In this document: positions 49,233-60,116 of the stretch, one piece after another
Layout of the letters: each line of letters opens with the position of its first letter
How positions within the stretch are numbered: position 1 is the stretch's first letter
Source of the DNA: Sphagnum magellanicum
Taxonomy: Eukaryota; Streptophyta; Sphagnopsida; Sphagnales; Sphagnaceae
Direction: 5' to 3'
Length of the DNA stretch: 64,000 nt
NCBI GenBank assembly: GCA_021904315.1
Contig: CM038926.1
Span: forward strand, 3,892,390-3,956,389
Translations under genes and position numbers: made by a program
Notes under the pieces: generated by a model
What the model was told of the DNA's origin: nothing
Database searches by the model: none
Seen by the model: the letters and a program-made list of their open reading frames with translations, nothing else

Positions 49233-50151
49233 TGTGACGCACCCCCAAGCTCTTTAATGGACTCAACTGCGAGCCCAAAGGTGAAGACATCGGAAATAGA
49301 AGGAGTTGGGGTGCACTCCCTAGCTTGTAGCACTTTGGGGGTAGAAGGGCATGCTGTAGCTTTGGGATGGGACTAAGACAAACAACAAGTAGTTCAATTA
49401 TTCACACGGACCTACACAAACCAAACAACAAGTTGATTAGTGCATAGTCAAAACGTTTTGGTGCACGAACGAGTCACGAGTAAACACGAATTCATAAGAC
49501 TCACCATGGCCCAAACTTGGGGGAAGCCACCACCTTCCCCCTTTATAGTATACTCTGTGCTTGGCCATAGGACCAACACCCAAATGTCATTTTGTCCCGG
49601 GACTCCCAAGTGGGAGTCCCAAAATTCCCATAATTGGGACTCCCGCAACTTTGGAGGCCTATAACTTTGTGTGCAAACATTTAATTAAAATGAAGTTTAA
49701 AACAAAGTTATAACCCTTATTGAAAAAATTTCCAATAATATGTGGCACGTCACCTACACACAAGGAAATTGGGGTAATTCCTAACTTTTAATGGTAGGCA
49801 GTCAAATTGGCAATTTGACTCCCAACCCTTCTTTTGGCCATAACTTGTGTTTTAATTACCCAAATGAGCCATGCGATCCCATTTTAGACATCTAGGTTTC
49901 AAGAGATTTCCAATGATATAAGGAACTTTTCAATCCAATGTGTTTTAGCCCTTGTAATTATTCTTTAAAGATTCAGAAGTCCATCGGGACTCCAACTCTC
50001 AAAGTGGGAGCTCACTTGGGAGTGTGGGGGTTCATTCCCTCACACTCTTCTACACTCCCGGGAGCATGAATGTGACTCCTGGGCTTCATTCTTGGCCCGT
50101 ACCTTCACAAGCCCTTGCTTTGGTTGCAAGCCCGAGGTTAAGGTTGCGACA
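49233..50151 (-). repeat. Solo LTR, family L, with near-perfect target duplication
   Basis: TGTGACGCACCCCC...GGTTGCGACA on the plus strand, 919 bp, flanked by agatg (49228-49232) and acatg (50152-50156). The stem ggggaag...cttcccc with tatagtata lies near 49515-49555. It interrupts an open reading frame: the codons before (IILQEIMELPED) and after (MTMVDYEVTT) join in frame once the LTR and one repeat are set aside. Confidence 0.88.
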
Positions 50152-50230
50152 ACATGACCATGGTTGATTATGAGGTCACGACCTCAAAAAGGGATTTCAA
50201 TGACATCCTTGAAAGAACCAATAGGAGACG
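50152..50230 (+). pseudogene. Continuation of the split gene relic
   Basis: Open from 50152 as TMVDYEVTTSKRDFNDILE then RTNRR, between the solo LTR and the copia element that interrupts it at 50230. Same strand and style as 47142-49232. Confidence 0.45.
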
Positions 50231-50543
50231 TGTTGAAAATTCAAGATCAATTAGTTAGGTTTCATTAGTTACTAGAGTAGGATAATAATTAGGTTACTTT
50301 CACAAGGTTGAATTACTTTCTTTACTTATATTTGTTTAGTTATTTGTGGTTTGGTTTTTTAGTTAAATACCTTGGTGTTAATGGTTTGGTTCTATTTTTT
50401 TCATTGCACAAGTTTGTGTATTCCATGTGACAAGAACCTTAGAGAGTTATTGATGTTATGTTTCATGTTGTGAACATCATGTTTTAGTTTTCTTTCATTA
50501 AAGATTTATGTGTGCACTTGAGTAGATCTTCTATTTGTTAACA
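50231..50543 (+). repeat. Copia 5' LTR
   Basis: TGTTGAAAATTC...TATTTGTTAACA, 313 bp, TG...CA ends, immediately followed by the primer site. Its last ~30 bases (gagtagatcttctatttgttaaca) are matched by 60092-60116, the remnant of the other LTR. Confidence 0.85.
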
Positions 50544-50555
50544 TGGTATTAGAAC
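50544..50555 (+). other. Copia primer binding site (initiator Met tRNA)
   Basis: TGGTATTAGAAC directly after the LTR end. It differs by two bases from the common plant site TGGTATCAGAGC. Confidence 0.8.
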
Positions 50556-51776
50556 TTGGGTTATTTGATGAGAAAGTTGAAAGAAATTTAGATCTAGAAG
50601 GTCTTTAAAAGTAGAGTTTGAGAGTTTCTAGTAATATCATAGGAGTTTATCGAGTGCAAAAGAGAAACGAAGAAAGGAAAGAATGTGAAGAAAAAGAAAA
50701 TAAAAGAAAAGATGTGAAAGGAGATAAACATATCAAGGGTTATGGAAGTCAGATTTTAAAATCTAGATCTAGATCTAGATCTACTGTGAAAAGATCTTGG
50801 AATGAAACTTAGAGAGATTGTAAAAAACTATAAGACAAATTTTCAAAAGAAAATGATATGTTTTGTGAGAGTTATGAGCCTTTGAAGACTCTGTGTTAGA
50901 TCTGGTTTTTTGGTCATATCTCCTTTGTTTGAGCATTTTTGGATCTGCAACTTTGGGATCTTATAGATCATAAAAGAATATATACGTGAGACAAATTTCA
51001 TTTCATTTGGATTTATATTGAGAGAGATCCAAGCATTTAAAGTTTTAGTCTCAGTTTTGAAGTTAGTTTCTTTTGAAAGTGATAACTCTTTGTGGTCATC
51101 ATCAATAAAGTTGAAATTTTGAGCAAAATATAGAAGACATATACCTAATGTGTCTCCAAAAATCTCAAGAAGTTTGGAGTTGTTGAAAATGAGTTGTAAG
51201 TCATTTTGAGTTCAAGTCCCAGTTTGAAGTGATTTCAAGGAAGTAGCAAGATCTCTCATTTTATGAAATTAAATGAACTGAAATTTTGAAAAATGGTAGT
51301 AGACATAATTTTTCATGTTTTATTAAAATTTTAAATCAATCCAAGGTCATATGTGAGTGGTGTAACTTTGCAAAGTTGATGTGACAGAAGTTTATTTTGA
51401 GAAGACATAAAAACAAATTTTTGAAGTGAAGCAAGTACAACTTGGGAGAACTTGAAGGAAGGAGTTTGAAGATTGGGAAGCACAAATACATTATCAAAAC
51501 TTTCATACAAAAATGTGGTATGTAATCATGTATTTAATATCATACGAAATATTATACAAAATATGTACATATACGTAAAACCTATGTATAGTATAAAATT
51601 TCGTATAATATTCAAAACATACATACATATGCAAGGTCCATCTTGTTCAACCCTAACCCTAACCCTAATCCTAGAAACCTAAGGAAGGAAAACCCTAATC
51701 CTAATCCTAGAAACCCAAGGAAGGAATTAAAATCATTTGTCAAACCCCAAGAAGACATTGAGTGGTGCCTTGAGAG
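50556..51776 (+). other. Copia untranslated leader
   Basis: No real ORF. Contains (agatct)n at about 50760-50783, and at 51648-51722 two copies of a ~45-bp unit made of ccctaa/cctaat runs plus agaaacctaaggaagga. The ccctaa run resembles telomere repeats but is the 6-bp, not the 7-bp plant, type. Confidence 0.6.
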
Positions 51777-52961
51777 ATGGTGGAGAGTCTTTTTCAAATT
51801 GTAATTGAGAAACTAGAAAAAAACAATTTCCAAATGTGGAAATTTAGGATTATGAATTTCTTGATGGGGAAAGGCTACTGGGAATTCATAACTGGTGATG
51901 AAAAAGAACCTCCTTTCCTAGAAAACCCCACACAACTATAAATTCAAGTTAATAAAACTTGGCGTGAAAAAGCAAGGAAAGTCTTGTATTAGTTTTTTGT
52001 GAGTGTGTCCGATTCCATGATTGTGCATATTCAAGATGCAAAATCACCCAAGCAAGCTTGCGATACATTAGTGAAGATGTATAACACCAATACACAAGCC
52101 CGCAAAATCAAGCAAGAGTTGCATAATCTATAGAAAAACAAAATGAATATCAATGACTATTCTACAAAAGTGAAAAACCTTGCAGATGCTCTTGCATCTA
52201 TAAGAGCCCCTATAGATGATGAAGATTTAGTGGCCATCACTTTGAATGAACTTAGAAAAGACTATAGCCAATTTCGTACTTCAATTGTAGTTCGAGAAAC
52301 ATTTCCCGATTTCCAAGACTTAATAACACTACTTATAAGTGAAAAGATAAGAATTGTTGGTACTTCATCCAATGGAGGATCACAAGAAAATGCTTTCTAC
52401 TCAAATATTAATAGAGGTAGAGGTAGAGGTGGTAAAACTTCATTTCAAGGTCGACACGGAAACTCGCATGGTGGACATCATCAACATGAAGGTCAAACTC
52501 ATGGAGGTGAACGAGGAAACTTTGGAGGAAGAGGAAGTCGAGGAAGTTGTGGAGGTCGTGCTAGAAGTCATCGAAATCAACAACCAAATAGCAACTCAAA
52601 TTGCTACTACTGTGGGAAACCTAGGCACATGACAAAGAACTATTATCAAAGGGATCATGATGCACGAAATGGAAAGCTACAACAACGGAATTATGCATCA
52701 ACTAGCAATCAAGGTGATGAGTAACTGTTTGTGATGCAGCACATGGCAAATTCAATGATAAGAGGTGTATTAGATAATAATGTCTAGTATGTGGATTCTG
52801 GAGCTTCAAACCACATGACTAATCATGGAAAATGGTTTAGAGACACCAAGGATTTGAAGACACTAGGGTTTGTGGAAACTCGTGACGACACTACATATCC
52901 CATCACATAAATTGTCAAGGTGCCATTGTCTATGCAAGATGGTAAAACAAAGTACTTGAAA
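51777..52961 (+). pseudogene. Copia gag and protease start
   Basis: From ATG 51777 the frame reads LEKNNFQMWKFRIMNFL, GYWEFITGDEKEPPF and HIQDAKSPKQACDTLVKMY (UBN2/gag fold), with TAA, TAG and TAG stops before 52143. It is then open for 193 codons: NLADALASIRAPIDDED, a Gly/Arg-rich region and the zinc knuckle CYYCGKPRHMTKNYY (C-x2-C-x4-H; the final Cys is replaced by Tyr, so the knuckle is probably dead). The protease motif YVDSGASNHMT follows at about 52787-52820. The coding frame is cut at codons for KYLK by the family L insertion and resumes at 59012 (MKDVFHVP). Confidence 0.85.
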
Positions 52962-53603
52962 TGTCGCAACCCCACTTTGGGCAAGGTGGGAGAATGCAAC
53001 TCCCACTCCCAAAAAGTGGAGACTTGGAGTCCTTTGGGACTCCAGAAAATTCAGAAGACGATTTGAGGGGTCAAATCTCCTCGCCTTGGTGCGTTCTTTA
53101 TGTCATTGGAAAGTTCTTGAAGAGTAGATGTCCGAAATGGTCTCGCATTGCCCATTTGGACATCTACAGCCTAAGTTATGGGCAAAAGAAGGGCCGGGAG
53201 TCAAACTGCCAGTTTGACTCCCGACCACTAAAAGTCAGGAATCGACCTCTTCCCAACGTCGCCTCAAGGAGTGCAACATGGCGTTGGAAAGCTCTCCTTG
53301 AGGCGACGTTGGGAAGAGGTCGATTCCCGACTTTTAGTGGTCGAGAGTCAAATTGGCAGTTTGACTCCTGGCCTTTCTTTTGCCCATAACTTGGGCTGTA
53401 GATGTCCAAATGGGCAATGCGAGGCCATTTTGGACATCTAATCTTCAAGACCTTTCCAATGACATAAAAAACGCACCAAGGCGAGGAGATTTAACCCCTC
53501 AAATCGTCTTCTGAGTTTTCTGGAGTCCCGGAGGACTCCAAGTCTCCACTTTTTGGGAGTGGGAGTTGCATTCTCCCACCTTGCCCAAAGTGGGTTTGTG
53601 ACA
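52962..53603. repeat. 642-bp LTR palindrome
   Basis: 52962-53271 (plus) and 53294-53603 (minus) are the first ~310 bp of the same LTR, head to head around a 22-bp spacer (53272-53293). The arms stay in exact register: 52962 pairs with 53603. By eye about 18 differences in 310 positions, nearly all transitions. Each arm encodes a mirror-image ORF, which is why nearly identical peptides appear on both strands. Confidence 0.9.
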
Positions 53604-54397
53604 CTCTCGCCCACTAGAAGAAAAGGTCAATGTCCTCATTGATACTTAGATTTTTTCCTTCGCACAATTGCAATTGCTTTTCATTTTGGATCCTTGGCCA
53701 TTTGCCGACTTTTACGGCTTGGACCTTGTCTCAAGCTAATTTAGGCATCCCTAAGATTCCAACACTTTCTTGACAAGTCCAAGAGGGTCTTGTGGAAAAC
53801 CCTCTTCCAAGGCTTCGTCAAAAGAGGACTGAACTAGCCTAATTGGACGAAGCCCCTCATTTGGGAGGAACTTTTCATTCTTCCCCTCATAAGGAATTCA
53901 AGTCAAGTCTACTCTTGATCTAAGCTACCTTTGACATGACTCCTTTTCCTATCTCGTGCCTTGGTCACAACAACCAAGCCTTAACAAAAAAAGGTTTGCT
54001 TATCAAGGTACGAGAAGCAACACTTGGGTTTGCCAAACCCAAGTCCCAAACTACACTTAAAGTATGCGAGCGGGGTCATGACTTCCCGCGTTGGCCACAC
54101 TACCAACCAACCTTTTGGGATGCACTTAAGGCATGTGCATGTCCTCGCAAGCTCACCTTGCTTGCCTCCTTTCTCAGGGCCAAGTTTCCTCAACCACAAG
54201 GTAGGAGTCCGATTTTGATTTGAGCCTACGTGAAATAGTTCCATTTGTCCCATGCCATTTGACAACTCTATTTGCCTTATACAAATTTTTCATGATACAA
54301 TTTCTTGGAAGGTTTTAAAGCTTTTATTTCACTTGCAACTTGATGTGGTACATTTTATGTGACACTCTGCCCCACTAAAAGAAAGGTGATGTCCTCA
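53604..54397 (-). other. 3' untranslated region with duplicated polypurine tract
   Basis: On the minus strand, gag-pol ends at 54398 and is followed by CTTTTAGTGGGGCAGAG then TGTCACA (about 54357-54380). About 760 bp further on, CTTCTAGTGGGCGAGAG then TGTCACA (about 53598-53622) leads into the LTR. Sequence upstream of both tracts is also similar (about 70 bp), so the 3' end has been duplicated or joined from two related elements. The segment between shows no recognised gene. Confidence 0.55.
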
Positions 54398-57300
54398 TCA
54401 CATTCTACGTCTTTTCTTCTTTGCCGGTCTAGTGTGGAACTCTTCTATGGCTTCTTGGGCATATTCCATGTCGGATTCATTCACCTAAGAAGCTTCTATC
54501 GGATGGTATCCTTTCCACTTAACTAGGTATTCCCGCTCTCGTCCTCTAAGTTGCCTTGACTTGAGCACGGCCTCCACCTCAAACTCTGGTTCATTATGAA
54601 CCAAGTCTGGTGGGGGCCTTGAGGTGTGCTCTCGATTAGGCCTTGAGGCATCACAAGCGACCGGCTTCAAGAAAGAAACATGAAATGTGGGATGAACTCT
54701 AAGATTTTCTAGTAATTCTAACTTATAAGTGTCGGAAAGTTTCTTTTCCAACACTTTGAATGGACCCGCATATGGGCCCAAAAACTTATGACTTAAACCT
54801 TCTGGCAACCGGAAGTTCTTGATGTTCAACCACACCTCGTCTCCCACTTGAAATTTCACCTCTCGTCGGGACTTGTCCGCAAAATCCTTGTACCTTTTAT
54901 GCGCCTTTTCCAAGTTGGTTTTTGCCAACTCCCAAAGGCGCCACCTTTCTTCATCAAGTTATGTGACCATTGGCACTTCCTCACTTGCATCACTTGGAGT
55001 TTGTCCTTGTGCTGCCCAAGTCATGGGCACAATTGGTGACTTGCTCGTCACCATTTGGAATGGGGTGGAACCAGTTGCGAAGTGTGCCGAGTTATTGTAA
55101 CAAAACTCAGCTAACTCCAAATGGTCCACCCAATCTTGTTTATCCGCCGCCACATAATTCCTTAAAAATTGTTGGATCACCAAGTTGACCCTTTCGGTTT
55201 GCCCATCGGTTTGGGGACGGAATGAAGTGCTCATCTTGAGTTTTGACCCCATTCGCTTCCACAAGGCCCGCCAAAACTTACTTGTAAACTTCGGGTCTCA
55301 ATTCGACACTATGTCCTTTGGGAGCCCATGATGCTTGAAAATGTGGGAGAAGAATAACCTTCCCGTCTCTTAAGCCGTGGCTTCATCTTTTGTGGGGATG
55401 AAGTGTGCCATTTTGCTAAATCGATCCACCACAACCATGATGGCATCAAACCCCTTGGAAGGGGGCAAACTTACCATGAAGTCCATTGACACACTTTCCC
55501 ATGGCCCTTCGGGAATTGGTAAAGGTTGCAACAAACCCACTTGCTTCTTGTTAAGTGTTTGGTTTTGTTGGCAAACCAAACAAGTCTTCACATACTCCTC
55601 CGCATCAAGCTTCAAGTTGGGCCAATAATAGGACTTCTTTAGGAATGTTGTGGTGCGCTTTGCACCACCATGGCCCGCAAGCGGTCCATCATGACACTCC
55701 TTCAAAAGTGTGTCCCTAATTTTCCCTTCCGGCACATAGAGTCGATTTTGCTTGTACCACAATAATCCATTTCGCAAATGGAAGTGGGACTTGGCTCCAT
55801 TTTGGATGTTTTGCCTTGCTTCCTTGGCGAAAACATCTCGGCGGCTCGCTAGTCTAACTTCCTTTTGAAGTTCTGACTCTCCCACATACACCATTTTAAG
55901 TTGGTGTTTTCGGCTCAAGGCATCGGGGACTATGTTCTCCTTTCTCAGCTTGTGTCGGATGTCCACATTGAACAAGGCCAATGTGTTTTGCCACCTTACT
56001 TGTTTTGATGACAACTTGGGTTGAGTGAAGAAATACTTCAAGGTCACATTGTCGGTCCACACCACCACATCTTTGGAGCCTATGTAATGGCCCCAAGTTT
56101 TGAGGCAATGTATGACCGCCCACATTTCCTTTTCGTGGGTTGGCCACCTTCTCTCCATCTCACTCAACTTCTTGCTTTCAAAGGCCATCGGTCTTCCATC
56201 TTGCACTATGACACCCCCAATTACAAAGTCGGAGGCGTCAGAATGGATTTCAAAGTCCTTGTCAAAGTCGGGCAACTTCAACACCGGCGCCTTCACCAAA
56301 ATGCCCTTCAATGTTCCAAAGGCTTCGTCACATGCTTCATCCCAATCGTAAGTGATGGCGGACTTCTTCAAGAGGTTTGTCAAAGGGGCCGTTATCTTCG
56401 CAAAGTTCTTGATGAACTTGCAATAATAGGAGGCCAATCCTAGAAAGGACCTCAAGGCGGGAACCGACTTAGGCGGCTCCCAATCCAAAATTGACTTGAC
56501 CTTATGATCATCCATCATCAAACCTTCTTGAGTTATCCTATGTCCAAGAAAATCCACTTCCGTCACCCCAAATTCGCACTTGTCAAGTTTGGCATACAAC
56601 TTGTTTTCCCTTAGCCTTTGGAACACTTTGCGAAGGTGCTCCGCATGCTCCTCCAAGGAGCTACTATAGATCAAAATGTCGTCTATGTAGACGACCACGA
56701 AATCATCTAGCCATTCGTGGAAAATGTCATTCATAAGAGTACAAAATGTGGCGGGTGCATTGGTGAGCCCAAAGGGCATCACCAAGAACTCATATGAGCC
56801 ATACCTTGTGTGACAAGCGGTTTTTTCTTCGTCCCTTTCCGCGATCCTTATTTGGTAATACCCCGAACGTAGATCAATTCTACTAAAAACTTTGGCTCCC
56901 GAGAGACGATCAAATAGATCATCGATGCGAGGTAAAGGATACCGATTTTTCACCGTTGCCTTGTTGAGTGTTATATAATCAACACACATCGTCAAAGTCC
57001 CATCCTTCTTGTGAACAAAAAACACGGGTGCCCCATATGGCGACTTGCTTGGTTTGATGTAACCTTTCATGAGGAGTTCCTCAAGTTGAACCTTGAGCTC
57101 TTTCAACTCCTCATGGCTCATTCTATATGGGGCCTTGGCGGGAGGTGCCACTCCCGGCATCACTTCAATCGCATGATCAACTCGTCTTCTTAGGGGTAAG
57201 TCTTCGGGCAACTCTTCGGGCATCACATACGAGAACTCTTCCAAAACTTGCTTTATGCACTTGGGGGAAGTCACCAACTTGGTGACTTCCTTGGGCTCAT

Positions 57301-58879
57301 ATTCGTCTAACACCCGCATAACACACATCATGCCAAAGCCTCCCACGCATTCTCTTTCCCAAGCTTTTCCTAACATAAAATGGATGGTTGGACCACCCAC
57401 ACAAGGCAACTCTTGTGCCTTGACTCGCACAATCCCACTTTTAGATGGGATTCTAACTAACCTATTGTGCCCCTCTATGAGCACATTGTTTTGGGTGATG
57501 AACTCCATTCCCAAAATGCGATCCATTCCACCCAAGGTGGAAACCAACAAGTCCACCTTTCCTCTCCAATTCCCCAATTGGAGAGGCACTCCCTTTGCTT
57601 GTAAAGTAGTTGGATGGGGGACCCCATCCGCGAAGTGCACCTCAATGGGTGCCTTGAGCTCCTCCAAGTGGAGCTTCGTCCTTTTGACGCTTTCCAAAAT
57701 TATGAAGTTGTGAGAAGCCCCTGTGTCCAAAAGACATAAAATATCCTGCTTAGCAATCTTCCCCTTCAAGAAGATGAGTCGATTGCATTCCAGTTGAGCT
57801 AGATTGGCGTTGAGAGTAAGTACCTTAGAGCTCCCCGTTTTGGACTTGGGACAATCTTTGGAGTAATGCCCCACTTCATTACAATTGAAGCACGCTCCTT
57901 TGGGCTTCACCCCAAGATCTCCCTTGGTTTGGCTCCCTTTGAAAGGAGCCCCCTTCTTCACAAAACTCCCTTTTGGTTTGAACCCCGAGCCTTGGAATTG
58001 TTTAGGCTTCTCTTTGGTGGGGCTACCTTGCCCCCGATTCCATTCCCCCTCATGCCTCGGTTTCTTGTGAAAGAACTTGTTGTCCTTCTTGAACCTGGAT
58101 TTGTCACTCCACCCCACATCTGAGAAGTTCTCCACTTTCGTGATGGCCTCGGATAATGAAGCGGGCCAACTCTCCTCAAGCTTTCGTTTGGCCCAAGTTG
58201 GAAGCCCCATCACAAATTGGCACACACGGTCCATCTCATGCATGTGCCGGACCTCCAGCATGAGTTCGGAATAAGCCCTCACATATTGCCTCAAGTTCTC
58301 ATTTGTGGCATTCACAAGGTCACGGAGTTTGCACCTCGAGATGTAGTCGGAATTCCTTGGAACAAACTCCGACTCAAGACGTTCCTTGAAGAACTCCCAA
58401 GTGTAGCCATGGTTCTTCCCCTCCTCTTGTCTCACCGTCCACCACCATGTGGCGGCATAGCCTTTCAAGTAGGATTGAACAAGCTCCACAACGGAATGTC
58501 GACCAACCTTGGCGGCATTTATATAGTCTTCCATTTCCGCAAGCCAAGCATCCACAACTTTTCGGTCTCGGGCACCATCGAAGTTCCCGGGCTTGGCCGG
58601 TTGAAACCTTTCACCCTTGGAAGTCCCCGTTTTGAGGGCTGCCACCAACTCACCAAAGTCAGGCCTATTCATCTTGAGGAGGACTTCAAGTTGCTCCGGG
58701 GTGAATAGGACCGAGCTCCATTGTTCCTCCTCACTTTCGAGTCCAACTTCGGGTTCATCTTGGTCCTCCCGGGAATTTGGTTCCTCCTCCCCAATTGATT
58801 CCGGCGGGGCTACTAGGTCTTCAACGGGTTCTTCGGGCCTAGTCTCGGAAGCTTGCTTACGGTTCTTCTTGGGTGCCAT
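54398..58879 (-). pseudogene. Ty3/gypsy chromodomain-type gag-pol, four in-frame stops
   Basis: One frame of 1,493 codons starts at ATG 58879, 34 nt past the primer site. Order: acidic N-terminus; gag (about 95-270); CCHC knuckle [14 protein letters not shown] (330-343); protease LLDTGAS (Asp385); RT with YIDD (731-734); RNase H (Asp881); integrase HHCC zinc region (about 1080-1120), core Asp1133 and the QTDGQTERVN Glu; and a C-terminal chromodomain (REREYLVKWKGYHP, about 1447-1460). A C-terminal chromodomain after integrase is the mark of chromoviruses. In-frame stops lie at 55370-55372, 55298-55300, 54959-54961 and 54485-54487. The second sits next to a lost catalytic residue (Asn1193 where Asp is expected). 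The two whose ancestral codon is clear fit C-to-T decay. The first 1,169 codons are open, so decay is fairly recent. Not functional as it stands. Confidence 0.93.
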
Positions 58880-58912
58880 CCCAATGTCCCAAGGGTGGAT
58901 TGAGCACCGGAT

Positions 58913-58924
58913 GCTCTAATACCA
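58913..58924 (-). other. Family L primer binding site (initiator Met tRNA)
   Basis: Minus-strand TGGTATTAGAGC, one base from the common plant initiator-Met site. It sits between the LTR end (...GCGTCACA, to 58925) and the gag-pol start. If the LTR ends in GTCA, as at 59011, a 2-nt spacer CA precedes the site. Confidence 0.88.
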
Positions 58925-59011
58925 TGTGACGCACTCCCAAGTCCCGGGTTGAACCCACTTGAGGGTCCAACTATGTTGAGTTGCGGAAAAGTGGGACTTG
59001 GGAGTGCGTCA
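58925..59011. repeat. LTR 3' terminal hairpin (only remnant of this LTR)
   Basis: Arms tgacgcactcccaagtccc (58927-58945) and its exact complement (58993-59011) flank a ~47-bp loop containing gttgaacccacttgagggtcc. Other copies (12-100 and 2927-3010) show the same hairpin less perfectly. Because it is palindromic, it reads as the LTR end in both orientations, which lets it serve as the minus-strand LTR next to the primer site and as the plus-strand outer end. Confidence 0.85.
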
Positions 59012-60086
59012 TGAAAGATGTATTTCATGTTCCAACCATAACAAAAAATTTGGTCTCCGTAAGCCAAATGGTGGAACAAGGTTTATAGGTGACATTCAAC
59101 CCAAATGGATGTTTTGTGAAAGACATGAAGAACCAAGGCAAATTGATTGCAAAAGGGGAAAGGAATGGACGAATGTTCACCTTGAATGTGCACATGCCTG
59201 AGGTGAATTCCATGTTATTCACACATGGAAAAGGAGTTGGAAACGTTGGAATTTAGCACAAGCGGGTTGGCCATGTTAATCTCCAACGTCTTAAATTAAT
59301 GGATAAATAAAATCTTGTTGAAGGTCTTCCCAAATTTGGAATAGAAGAGGTGATGTCAAAAGTTTGTGAAGCATGTCAATTGGGGAAGCAAGCTAAGCAT
59401 CCATTCCCAGCTCAAACAATTCATGTAAGTTTCAAACCTTTGGAAATGATCTACTCGGGTGTGTGGATCACGAAGATAGAATCCATTGGAGGATGCAAGT
59501 ACTACGTGAGTTTCATTGATGACCACACAAGGAAGGTGTGGGTTTCCTTCATGAAACACAAAGGTGAAGTGTTTCAACATTTTTTGAATTTCAAAACAAT
59601 GGTGGAGAAGGAGAAGGGTGTGAACATCAAGTGCCTAAGGTCCGATGGAGGGGGAAAGTATTTTTCAAATGAATTCATTGAATACTTGAAGGAGCATGGA
59701 ATTCAAAGGACGTATTCATCTAGTTATTCCAGACAACAAAATGGAGTTGTTGAAAGGAAAAATAGGCACATTGTAAAAATAACACGTGCCATGTTGAATA
59801 AGAAAAATTTGCCAAATTATTTTTGGGCTGAAGCAGTAGCAACTATAGTCTATATCATGAATCGAACACCCACAGCGAGATTTCATGGCATGACACCTGA
59901 AGAAAAATTCACAGGCAAGCTAAAAACCTGATGTTTCACACCTTAGAATGTTCGGTTGCATTGCATATGTGCATGTTTTTTATGAGAATAGATCAAAACT
60001 AGACCTAAAAGCTGAGAGGTGTATTTTCATTGGGTATTCCTCAAAATAAAAAGGATATAGATGCTTCAAATTTCCACTCGGAAGTT
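59012..60086 (+). pseudogene. Copia pre-integrase and integrase, truncated before RT
   Basis: Resumes the copia frame: VFHVPTITKNLVSVSQM, a pre-integrase His block (HKRVGHVNLQRL, about 59260) and CEACQLGKQAKHPF (CxxC of the zinc region). The core then has FIDDHTRKVWVSF (Asp), KCLRSDGGGKYFSNEFIEY (Asp) and QQNGVVERKNR (Glu, near 59745-59760). ORF 59350-59931 is open for 193 codons. Past a stop it continues FGCIAYVHVFYENRSKLD and AERCIFIGYSS, then breaks off. RT and RNase H are absent, and the 3' LTR tail follows directly. Confidence 0.9.
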
Positions 60087-60116
60087 GCAAGTGAATAGAT
60101 CTCTTATTTGTTAACA
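60087..60116 (+). repeat. Copia 3' LTR remnant
   Basis: gtgaatagatctcttatttg then ttaaca matches the last ~30 bp of the 5' LTR with a few changes, and is followed by agatg, the partner of the left flank agacg. Confidence 0.75.

Larger units (their letters stand above)
52962..59011. mobile_element. Family L Ty3/gypsy element with inverted interior
   Basis: Outer ends read TGTCGCAACC (plus, LTR start) and GTGCGTCA (plus, LTR end), with a perfect duplication tgaaa at 52957-52961 and 59012-59016, so this is a single 6,050-bp insertion into copia. Inside, order from left is LTR 5' part (plus), LTR 5' part (minus), polypurine-like tract, 3' leader, gag-pol (minus), primer site (minus) and LTR 3' hairpin. 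The interior is therefore opposite to the outer ends. An inversion between the two LTRs, followed by loss of the centre of the right-hand palindrome, would give this. Integration of a self-integrated cDNA is another route. Confidence 0.8.
50231..60116 (+). mobile_element. Ty1/copia element, deleted and split by a nested insertion
   Basis: 5' LTR 50231-50543, primer site 50544-50555, leader, gag and protease to 52961, then a 6.05-kb family L insertion, then pre-integrase and integrase (59012 on), a few codons past integrase, and only the last ~30 bp of the 3' LTR (to 60116). Flanks agacg (50226-50230) and agatg (60117-60121) match at 4 of 5 bases. Without the insertion it is about 3.8 kb. RT, RNase H, the polypurine tract and most of the 3' LTR are deleted, so it is non-autonomous and dead. 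Confidence 0.85.

Noticed and set aside
51648-51722. Interstitial telomere
   Set aside because: Only three to four ccctaa units, of the 6-bp rather than the 7-bp plant type, within a copia leader.
53176-53448. Homologous ORFs on opposite strands at 52961-53389 and 53176-53448 as real genes
   Set aside because: They are the two arms of the LTR palindrome read in each direction.
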